DNA from: Undaria pinnatifida
Lineage: Eukaryota > Sar > Phaeophyceae > Laminariales > Alariaceae
DNA length: 64,000 bases
Direction: 5' to 3'
NCBI GenBank assembly: GCA_012845835.1
Contig: JABAKD010000006.1
Location: forward strand, 1,162,116 to 1,226,115
Below are positions 17,870 through 29,800 of the stretch, piece after piece. The notes below the pieces were generated by a model that had not been told where the DNA came from, made no database searches, and worked only from the letters and a program-made list of their open reading frames with translations. The translations under genes were made by a program, and so were the position numbers. How positions within the stretch are numbered: the first letter of the stretch is position 1; the number at the start of each line of letters is the position of its first letter.

Positions 17870-20800
17870 CTGTTGGGGGGGGGGGGGGAGGGGGAGGGGG
17901 GAAATGATAAAATGAAACATAAAAATAACATAATAATTATAAAAATAAAGAAAGACGAAACAAGAACAAAAAAACTGATGACACAAAAAAAAAGTGAAAA
18001 AGAAACAAGAAACAAGAAGCAAAAGTAAAAAAAAAAAAAAACATTCGCGGTCGAGAAAATCATCTAACGTTTTCAAGTGTGAACAGCGAGGGGTACACTT
18101 GCTCGCGCACCTGAGAGCCCAGACGAAGTTCATGCGGATGCGATGGAACACAGCTCGGCTGAGGTGCAGCGACAACACCACGTCCCGAAGGTCCGACCGC
18201 ACCAAAACCATGTCCGCCGCCTCCACTGCCACCTGCCCAAGGCGAAGAGAAGCGGCAACATAATCTTTCAACAAGGTGATCGAGCCGAATTCACTGAAAA
18301 GAGCAAAAATGTTTGGAAGATATGATCCAGGTATGTAGGACATAACCACTGTAGACACGCCTAAGCTAGGCGAGGTCTACTGACCAGAAAGTATCCCCCC
18401 TTGGCCTGAGGGGGGGCTTGTCAGCACTATTCAGGTGCTAAGAAAGGAGAGATAGGTTGTTGTATTAGCTCCGAACACAAGAAAACAAGCGATCTTAACT
18501 TCATCCCCGAATCCCTATATCAGAATCCAGAAAAGGATAAGTAGAAACCCCTACTACAGTAGTTGTCTTCAGATCTAGATAACGTCCACACACCACATCA
18601 GATCCTCAACAGTCAATCACCAACAAGATCAACTGTCGCGTCTTACCAACAACACTACACACTCTCTGGTACTCCACTGTCCACAATGCCCCCAAAAGCG
18701 ATCGTACCAGAAAAAATCCCTGACTAACGTCGGTGTGTTCAACCTGAACTATCGATAATTGTAGACACGCCTAAGCTAGGCAAGGTCTATTGACCAGAAA
18801 GTATCCCCCCTTGGCCTGAGGGGGGGCTGGTCAGCACCATTCAGGTGCTAAGAAAGGAGAGATAGGTTGTTGTATTAGCTCCGAACACAAGGAAACAAGC
18901 GATCTTAACTTCATCCCCGAATCCCCATATCAGAATCCAGAAAAGGATAAGTAGAAACCCCTACTACAGTAGTTGTCTTCAGATCTAGATAACGTCCACA
19001 CACCACATCAGATCCTCAACAGTCAATCACCAACAAGAAGATCAACTGTCGCGTCTTACCAACAACACTACACACTCTCTGGTGCTCCACTGTCCACAAT
19101 GCCCCCAAAAGCGATCGTACCAGAAAAAATCCCTGACTAACGTCGGTGTGTTCAACCTGAACTATCGATAGTTGTAGACACGCCTAAGCTAGGCAAGGTC
19201 TATTGACCAGAAAGTATCCCCCCTTGGCCTGAGGGGGGGCTGGTCAGCACCATTCAGGTGCTAAGAAAGGAGAGATAAGTTGTTGTATTAGCTCCAAACA
19301 CAAGAAAACAAGCGATCTTAACTTCATCCCCGAATCCCTATATCAGAATCCAGAAGAGGATGAGTAGAAACCCCTACTACAGTAGTTGTCTTCAGATCTA
19401 GATAACGTCCACACACCACATCAGATCCTCAACAGTCAATCACCAACAAGAAGATCAACTGTCGCGTCTTACCAACAACACTACACACTCTCTGGTGCTC
19501 CACTGTCCACAATGCCCCCAAAAGCGATCGTACCAGAAAAAATCCCTGACTAACGTCGGTGTGTTCAACCTGAACTATCGATAGTTGTAGACACGCCTAA
19601 GCTAGGCAAGGTCTATTGACCAGAAAGTATCCCCCCTTGGCCTGAGGGGGGGCTGGTCAGCACCATTCAGGTGCTAAGAAAGGAGAGATAAGTTGTTGTA
19701 TTAGCTCCAAACACAAGAAAACAAGCGATCTTAACTTCATCCCCGAATCCCTATATCAGAATCCAGAAGAGGATGAGTAGAAACCCCTACTACAGTAGTT
19801 GTCTTCAGATCTAAATAACGTCCACACACCACATCAGATCCTCAACAGTCAATCACCAACAAGAAGATCAACTGTCGCGTCTTACCAACAACACTACACA
19901 CTCTCTGGTGCTCCACTGTCCACACCACCCCTGTCAAGAAGACGTTGCAATGGGTGCGATGAGCTACCAGGTACATGCATAAGACTACCGCTCGAGTGAA
20001 TAACATGGCGCGTGGTGGCAAGAAGGAAAATCAAGGCATGACATAACCGATCAAGTCAGCAAAAGGGCAAAAAGTTATTCAAATAAGTGATGGAGCTATG
20101 ACACAACCGCTTATTCTTCGGAGTTGGCTGTTATTTTGGCTGTTATTAGCAGGGCTTCGCACGGGCCAGAGTGACCCGACCCGACCGGACCCAACCCGTG
20201 ACAGTTGAAAAGCTCCTGATCCGACCCCACCCGCCCCGTGAGACCTCCCGGCCCGACCCGACCCGACCCGACTCGACCCGCGAGTCTAGCAAACGACCCG
20301 GCCCGCGGATCGGTTCACGGCCCGTGAACCCGTGAGAAGCCGTGGTTATTAGTATTAATAGTGCAAGGGTTGACATACCTGCGTTCCCGCTCCTACCGCG
20401 ATACCGACGTCCGCCATCGCCAAAGCGGGGGAATCGTTGACGCCGTCTCCGACCATCGCCACCGCCTCCCCCATCCGCTGCAAATCCTGCACCTGCGACC
20501 AGCAACAGGGGCGAGAAAGAAAAGAGCAACTTCGAATATTAAGCGTTAAATTCATTGCTTCGTATTCCGATTTTTCTTTGAGCTGTGAATTCGCACCGAA
20601 AACGTGTCGCGCGAGCACTGAATGTATTTTTCAGCGGTTGGAAAAAAAAAAACAGAAAAAATAAAGCCTACTCCAGCCTCCCCCCCCCCCCCCCCCCCCC
20701 CGCCAAAAAACAAAACCAGTAGACCATCGGGGTGCTCGCACCTTTCTGGCCTTGTCCGCGGGAAGAACGCCTGCCATGACCTTGCCTCTGTTGATGCCCA

Positions 20801-23800
20801 CCGTCGCCGCCACCGCCTCGGCCGTGGCGCGATTGTCTCCGGTGACAATCCAGACGCTGATTCCCATCCTATATATGCGACGAATTCGTAAAATCACTTT
20901 AGAAACAGGACTGTCAATACCGATGATTCCCATATTTTCACGTGACGCAAAACCCCGGCATCCAAGCCCTTCAGGGGTCACATGCGTATAGATTTGAAAG
21001 AATAAATGCGAACATGAGTAGCTTCGCATGAAAAAAATGAAAAACCACGAGTGTGTGTGGTGTAAATTAACTAAAATTTCAACAAATACTAAAAAAACAA
21101 ACCTGAAATAAAAGCTCAAAAGGGTCAAACTTAAGCCCACCTATGCATTTCTCCTACCGCCTCCCTCGCCTCCGGCCTCACGCTATCCGCGACAGCAAGT
21201 ATCCCCTTCGCAGAACCGCCTCCGGCGACGAAAACCACCGTCTTCCCTTGCCACTCCAATGAGCTCGCGTGCCCCTCCAACTCGGGGGGAATGGAAACCC
21301 CGTGGCGTTCTAGCCATGACCGGGTGCCGACTAGAACTAAGTCCCCCTTCGATGACTTATGGGGGCGAGCGCCAGTAGTACCTGCCGTAGAGCCTATTAG
21401 TAGAGCAGTACCAAAATACACAGGTTTCCATAGCGGAGGGAGGGGGGTTGGGGGAGGGGTTACAAAACGTATGACGCAGCTTGCAATGCTGAGGTATAGA
21501 CCACTCAACCGGTCGAACTCACAGCTGACGTATTTGAAATACTTACTTGAAAAAAGTAAGAGCTGCACCCGTTTTGGGGGGTATTGGAATTAGTGTACGA
21601 CTACGTTCGCAACAGAAAAGTAATGGAAACCCCGTGTTTTTCTAGTCAGGACCGGGTGCCGACTAGGACTAGACTTAGTGCCCCCTTGATGATCTGTGGC
21701 GGCGAACGCCGGTGGTGCCTGCCGTAGAGCCTACTATTGATAGTAGAGCAGTACCAATATCAAGAGTTTTCATAGCGGCGGATGGAGGGGGGTTGCTAGG
21801 TAGAACCGGGTGTCGACGACGACTCGAGCAAATGCCCCTCTTGGAAGATTTGTGGTGCGAGCGCCGATAGTGCCTGCCGTAGAGCCTATTAGCAGAGCAG
21901 TACCAACACCGAAAAACTGGATTGCGGGGGGGGGGGATTCATTGCACGCCCAGAACAAATAGAGCGGCATTCAATAGCGGACGGACGGACGGACATGGGG
22001 TGGGGGGGGGAAGTACCCATTTCACGCGTGGCCGTAGTCGTATGACCACAGCGCGCGGGCAAAAACGAAACGGGACATACCCGTATGGCTCACTGAAACA
22101 AACCTCTACCGCTTACCAGCCTTCACCACAGCGCTTCGATCTCTCTAGGATTAAAAATCAGCACAAGATACTGGACGTGCTGGATGCCGACGGATAGAAA
22201 GAACGATTCAATGTGAAAACACAAACACCGCTCTCACCAGGCTTCACCACGGTGCACGAAACCCCCATTCCTGGGGTAGCCTGGAATCCCTCCACCACTG
22301 GCTCCATCTTCGACACACCTCTTGCCCGAGCGGCTTCTGTCACTGCACGTCCCACCGGATGCTCGCTTGCGGCCTCTGCAGCCGAAGCTAGGGCTAGCAC
22401 CGAGTCCTTCGTGTTCGCCGTGCCCTACAGCATGATCAGAGCACAAAAAAAACAGGATACTGATATATACCAGATATACCATAAGCATCCGATTACCCGG
22501 TACCAGTCCGTTCCCCAACATGTGGTCGTTTCAGACAGTATTATAACTGGCATTACATGATATGATATTATATCGGTTTCACTGTACCGGTATATCGATA
22601 TCACCTTACAACAAATTATACGATATTGCATTGTATGATACGACATAAAAATCACGGGTGCTCGCGGTTTCTGCTGCCGAACATTGAGCGAGCACCGCGA
22701 GCCGTTTGTGTTCGCCGCGCCGGACGGTATAACGGGGGAGAGGTATCGACATAATCTTGTGTTCGTTCGTAAATACAAAGTACCAGGTATCGTTGTGGAA
22801 GTCCCAAAGGCGTGATCGCAACCCCCGGCAGACATTGCTTAGCGCAATCATCGTCGACAAAGGGTAGCGTGCTTCGTAGCAGGGCATAAGACACTGCCGT
22901 ATACCAAGCTGGCAAGTAGCGTTGCTGTTCCTCGCAGCTATTACAGCACTGTTAATGTTAGCAGCTTTGTAGCGCTGTTGCTGCTAACCCCTTTAGAGCC
23001 CTCACATCTCCCTATACTAAATTCAAGTAAATTTGCCCCCCCAAACGGGTTTCCAGTGTAAAGGCGTGAGCAGTGAGCGCTGTCGTTCTCCGCAGTAAAT
23101 AATCGAGCTGGTGTCAATAGCAGATTAGCGACCTTGATGTTAGTTATTGTCGATAGCATCTATGTTGGTGTTGGGGTTAGCAGCTGGCCCTTGCACTGCT
23201 AGAAGCCAGTGGTGTTAGCAGCTAACCCTTTCACTGTTAGAAGCTAGCGCTCTTGGTTTTTCCCGTTGGGGCCCTGGCAGGTCTTGTCTTATGAAGGGTC
23301 GCAATCGTACCTGAGAGACGACGTCGGTGAGGGTCGGCTTGTTCATCGTGAGAGTCCCTGTCTTGTCTAGCAGCACCGTGTCAACCTGAGGGGCAGCAGC
23401 GGCAGGAGGGACAGCGCAAGATGGAGTCATCTCAGCGTCGCGGAGCACAGAGCAGAGCGCGAAGCCACAGCACCCTCCCCCCCCCCAAAAAAGGAAAAAG
23501 CGACAAAGAAACTAAAAAATCCAACAAAAAGTTGCTCCAAAACTCCACCAGCGTTGGAAAAAAAAAAGATACCAAACAGCCTCTACAAGAAAATAAAATA
23601 ATGAAAGGTAAAACTTGCCTTGTGAGCAGCCTCGAAGGCGGCGCCTCCTTTGATGAGAACTCCATTCTTCGCGCCAACCCCTGTCCCCACCATGACCGCG
23701 GTAGGCGTTGCCAGGCCCAGGGCGCACGGACAAGCGACAACGGTTACGGCCACAGCGGCTAGCAGGGCGAATAGGAAGGGGTCGGAGGCTGTGCTTCCGG

Positions 23801-26800
23801 GGGCCGGGTCGGCCAAAACGCCGAGCCAGCTTGGTCGGGGGTCCCGAGAAAGAAGGAAGAACCTGACGAGGATGTGTATGATACAGTGTGCGACGACACA
23901 TTAGGCCTGGCAACCCAACTCTCGTGGAATCGCTTCGAATAAACTTGCTGTAGCTAGGCGCTTTCAACGCCATGTTAGCACCGGAGTACGATACAGTAAT
24001 CGGTGCTCGAGATAAATACGTATATATGGTATCATCGGCGGTAGTGTACGGCGCTTGTGGCTCTGTGTCGGGCGTGTGGAATATAGCGTTCATTGCAATG
24101 CAAAGCATATACAGTATTGTACGGTGTTCGCCGGACTGCACGGTGCTTACCGCACCGGACGGCATCTGCCGTACGGTACGAGCTCTCGCACGGCATTTAC
24201 TGTATTGTACGGTATTCGCCGCACTGTACGGTGTTTACCGCACCGTTCCGGTGTTCCACCATAATGCACGGCATTTACCGTACGGTACGAGCTCTTGCAC
24301 GGCAGCTACTGTATTGTACGGTGCTCGCCGCATTGTACGGTGTTCACCGTTATGTACAGTGTTCACCGTACTGTTTCGGTGTTCACCGCACTGCACGGTA
24401 CATTCCGTTTTGTACGGTACAAGCCGCATTATAGCCTATTCATCGTTATATTGTACGGTGTTGGCCGTGTCCACGTTTCAAGTACAGTGCTCGCCGAACT
24501 GTTTCGGTGTATACCGTACTGCACGCCGTGTTCACGTTTCAAGTACAGTGCTCGCCGAACTGTTTCGGTGTATACCGTACTGCACGGTATTTACCGCACC
24601 GTACGAACTCTTGCACGGAATTTACCGTTTTGTACGGACTTCGCCTTACTGTACAGAATTTACCGTAGCCTACGGCACTCACCGCATGGCACGGCATTTA
24701 TCGTACTGTACGGCATCTTGCATGGAAGTTTATCGTACTGTGCGGCATTCGCCGCACTCTGCGGTGTTCATCGTGCTGTGTGGCATTCACCGCATTGCAC
24801 GGTGTTCGTTGAGCCGTACGGCGTTTGCTGCACTGCACGACTTGCCGTACGGCGTTAGTTTTGATACTGTATGACGATGTGTCCGCGGTATTGCGCAGCT
24901 CATGTGGTTATGTGCCGGGAGCATAGTATTGTGTAGTCTGCGTCGCACTCTACGTACCGCAATGGAGGGTGTTCACTCACCCATATGTACAGTATCCATC
25001 GTTCACTGTACTGTACGGTATTTTCTGTACGGTACGAGTTACTGCATTGAAATTACTGCATGTACGGTGTTCGCCGTACCGTACGGCATCGAGCTCTATG
25101 CTGTACGCACCAGGAGAAGAAGGAGATGGAGGCCAGAGATAAAACAACGGGGGCAAAAATGGAAGACATGCGGTCCGCGAACGCCTGAATAGGTGCCTTC
25201 GACGACTGGGCCTCCTGCGAAACGTGCAACAACAGCAAGTTTCCCGACGAAAACAAACGGGCGAGGAGGGGCAGGCGGGGTCGTACGTTAGAGGCGGTCC
25301 AGAATTGGCAGTGTGCCTGCCGGTGGTCGAGCGGACCCAGACAATCTTGATCGAGAGAATCGGCCGTATCCCTTATGCACGTAAACTAAATTACTTGATG
25401 GTCATGGTGGTATGTTGCGGCGGCCAGCGTGGGAGCATAAAAGTACGGTGGGTTGTGTCCGTGGCCTGATGGTCTCGAACCACTGGGCACAAAACAGTGG
25501 TGGTCCGATCTGGGGGCGAGGAATGGGACGTTTCGTCTGGTCAGTGATTCCGCCGGCTTGATCATACGCCTTCCCCCGAAGCAGGTGCACCGCTGCACCT
25601 CTGGGATGCCGCGTATTTCAGTCTCATTACCACCCATGAACGAAAGACAAGCGAAAAAGCCCAAAGTGCAATGGAAAACCACTGTTCGCCTGAGCATGAA
25701 CACTGTTCGCTCGCATGCATGTGCATCCGCATCACCTGTCACCGGTGGTATCACGCGTTCGCGAGACTCAACGATTTGACGTCGCTGGAAGTCTAAAGTG
25801 TCGGACCAATCCCCGCCTGGGTTGGAAATGGAAGGAGCTAAAGGTACAGCAGGATACTGGCACGAACCCTTGAGGAAGCAAGGTGAACCATAACCGTGGT
25901 GGCTCGCCCAGCTACCGCAACGGGGGACTGAAGGGCGACAGTTCGGCTTGCCTGTAGCTCAGCGAGGGACGGACGGGAAACAATCCCTTCTTCTTGGCGG
26001 TGACAAAAAAAAAAAAAAAAAAAAAAAACAGCGCTACAGGCCGGGATATGATTCCGTTTGTGTTCTTAGTCCTGCTACGAACAACACGGTAGAGTCATCC
26101 CACGGTAGGGGTTGCAGTTGTTGGATTAACTAATTGTGTCTGACCGGTTGACCTCCTCAAGTGTGGAACTACCGGTTAGTACGATGATTTACTAGTACAA
26201 TGGTTGTTTTCAGGACTAGCTCATAGAAACGTTGGTCGGGTTGCGCAAACAAACGTCTCCGCAGTCATGTTTCGGGTGAGATAATGACCTCTTCCGGTCA
26301 GGAGCCCAGGAACCACTGCTGCACCACTTGGGTAGGACGACTCGGTACAGACGATTGTCGTTTTTCAAGTCCTACCAAAATCTTGACAACTGATAACATA
26401 TTTTCAATTTCTTGTACCGTTAACAAACGGAGGCCCTCACCTGAACAAGACGAACGACTTGATTGAGAGCCGTGTCTTGTCCAACCCCCTGAGCGAGCAT
26501 GATGAAGGAGCCCAGCTGATTCACGGTCGATCCAAAGACGAGATCACCCGCCGATTTATTGACGGGCATGCTCTCGCCCGTGATCTAGATCATAAACGTT
26601 TAGTGCGTACAAAGAGGGGGCAACGATGGACCGCCGTTCGTTAGTAGCTGAGTCGTTTCAACTGACATGTGCGTGCCAACATCGCGATTCTTTTTGCATC
26701 GAGGGATGGTGCCAAGGATTGGAAAACATTCTAAGGAGCCCAGCCTCTTCACGGTCGACCCCAAGACGGGAATAATGGCCTACTTAGTGACAGGAACGCT

Positions 26801-29800
26801 CTCGTCCGTGATCTGCACTATGCACGTGTTGTGCGTGCGAAGGCGGTGCGACGATGGATCACCGTTGGTTGGTTGTTTGAGTCGTTTCAACCGACAATGT
26901 GCCAACATACTGATTGTGTTCCTTCCATCGAGGGGTCGAGTCAGGGGCGGCATGCAATATAGGGAGCCCAGCTCGTTCACTGTGGATCCGAAGACGAGAT
27001 CGCCGGCCGAATTGGTGACGGGCATGCTCTCGCGCGTGGTCTGAAAATCGCGAACCTTTTGTGTGCGAAATATGAGCGTGCGCACAGAGAGGTACCGATT
27101 CAACTTCTGCTTAGAAACGTTCCTATTGGGCGTGCGCACAGAGGATTCTATTGGGCGTGCGTAAATATTCATTTTCAGCAGGGTTTCTCACGGGTCATGA
27201 CCCGACCCGCGAGTCGGGTAACGAATATTTACAAATATCGCGGGTCGAGTCCGGTCGAATCAGGAGGTGCTCAAAATTTCACGGGTCGGGCCAGGAGTTT
27301 TTCAAAACTCACGGGTCGGGTCGGATCAGGCTGACCCGAAACCGACACGACCCGCAATAGCGAAAAACCCTGGAACTCAGAACAAAATGGGATATTTGAC
27401 GATATTTTTGGGTAATTTTCAAGTCGAAGAGCTTCGCCAGTCAGAAATGCTTTGACCAAAAAGAGGTAATGTACCCTCATCGTCTCACCATGCTCTCGTC
27501 CACGGTGCTGCTGCCGGACGTGACGACGCCGTCTGCAGGAAGCAGCGATCCGGGCCTCACCAGTAGCCTGTCGCCCACCTGGCGACGTAGAGGGGCAACA
27601 ACGAATCAACCATTCTATGTGTAATTAACGCCTTTACAACTGGACACCCATTTGGGGACAAAATTACTTGAATTTAGTATAGGGAGGGTTTCGAGGGCTC
27701 TAAAGGCGCCCATGAAACAATGACTATGGCTGGAATGATGCACCCCTCAGACAGATGACGATCAAGATAATCTAGAGGTTGTATCTGCAGTCCGTTATGA
27801 CAATGATGTGTGCAGGATCTTGGTTGTGCCGATCCAATACAGGAAACATGTGCTAGATGACTCAGGTCACCCGGCTCTCATCCCCGGCAATATTATCTAT
27901 AGGACATGCAGATCATATCAACCAGGGTATTGTCCGTGCTGAACGACACAGATCATCTGTACATCATATACTGTAGACCATCAGTAGGGATCCGATCCGT
28001 CTGACATGTGGAATGACGGCGGCGACGAAACAACAACAAAAACACGTTGTAGCTTCGAGGGTGGGCACAGTAAAACACCCGTTACAATTGAGATAATTAA
28101 CGATGAGCGGTGGCAGTGGTGATGGCGGCGATAACTCGGATCGTAGCAAAGACGATGACGGCGATGGACACAAAAAAAAACACAACACACACAAAAAAGA
28201 AAACAGCAAAACCCGCCGTCCATTACCTGCACGAGCCCAGCGTCGATCTCCTTAGCCTCGATGTTTCCCTTGCTGGAACCATTCTTTTTGTCGCCACCGA
28301 GGGCGACATCACCGCGAACCGAACCCGAGGCACCATTAACGTCGGCGCTAAAGGTGACGTCAGAAGGTGGCAGAAGCAGGGCAGTCCTTGGCTGAAGCTT
28401 CACCAGCGCGGTAAGGCTTGATGACGTCTAAAGGATGGTGGTGGTGGTGGTGGTGGTATTGGTGGTGGCGGCGATGTTCGTGTTGGTGATGGTTGGGGTG
28501 GAGGGGGGGGGGGGTGGACGCGGGGCGGGGGCGGGGAGTGGTATTGATGGAGGCGTACGGCATACTGGTCACAACGCAGGCACACAGGACACTGGAGAGG
28601 TCCATGAGATAGTGGTTGCAGCGCATGCAGCTCCGCGGGATACTTGCCATCGCGCGAGCATACACACGATACCCCAGAAGGGCTGAGAAAATTCTAGGAG
28701 TGCATACAGATCGCGATGCAACGCTGGCTGCGCGTCTAAAGGGTTTACCGTGCTTAGATCATTAACCGCTGACCACTTTCACGAGGGCGTACACAACACT
28801 TTGAGCTGCAACGTTTAGCAGTCGCGCCCAGATAAATCATATTAGTGCACTGATGATGAAATGCCAGGATCCGAATAACGCACCTGTCCTTTGGCGATGG
28901 CTTCCATGAGCTTTCCCAAGCTGACAAGAGTGAGAAGCATCGCGGCAGTCTCGAACGTACACCTGCAAAAAGGATGAAAGCACGCAGCACGCCTATCGTC
29001 ACCCATTTATGTTCTCACGTTTACTCATGGCCATAGTCTAGTCCTCTAGTCGGTTTGGAGAAGGAGCTGGACCAAGAAGGAGATCAAAGACAACAACCAG
29101 ACCAGTGTGTAGCAAGAAGAACATTCCAAGGCACATCGCAACCGTGGTCTGCTGGGGAGAATGTGCGCTGGTGCTTGCGACCTGTCTCAGGGCACCTACC
29201 AGTAATCGTGATGCGTCGCAGAGCGCAAACCCGCGAGGGTCACAACCGCGCGAAGCTGAGCTCCCCAGCCCCGAAGGACAAGCTCCTATCACTCTGGAGT
29301 CGGAGAATACCTCTCAGGAAAGAATACACCCGTTATCATACACGCGTGTAACACTTTTGGTTTGCTTGTGTTTTTTTCCCTGGCGTATTCTTCCACTCCA
29401 GAGTGACTGGAGCCTGTCCTGTGACCACGGACTTGACTATGCGAGTTAATGTCAGAACAGCAACAACAACACCGGTACATTTACATCCTCGGGCGTCGCT
29501 TCAGATCGGTCCCAATTCACCAACCATTGCACACCTCTGACAGATCACGATCTAGATCATCTAGACCATCTACATCATCTACAGCAGATCCTATACCTGC
29601 CGTTATGAGATGTTGCTGGATTTGTACCTGTAGAGTACAGATCCAACCCAGGAAGAAATACTTGTTAGATCAAAAGCAGATCGAACGACTCCCACCGGGC
29701 AACATGAGCTAGACCATACAGATCTTCCTGAACGATCATTAAGTGGGGATAGATCATTTGTCTGCCGTGTTAAAACTTGCCAGATTCCACTCTGTATACG

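Noticed and set aside
18343-19925. CRISPR-like array
   Set aside because: Repeats of about 412 bases with no short unique spacers, inside a spliced eukaryotic gene.
23972-24874. 300-codon open frame on the + strand
   Set aside because: It is made of a self-complementary minisatellite in an intron of the Cu-ATPase gene; parallel frames exist on both strands and composition follows the repeat.
26951-27040. A true mutually exclusive alternative exon
   Set aside because: The TGE loop reads TRE, no donor is positioned like that of the genuine exon, and the frame diverges after LGS; decayed duplicate is the simpler reading.
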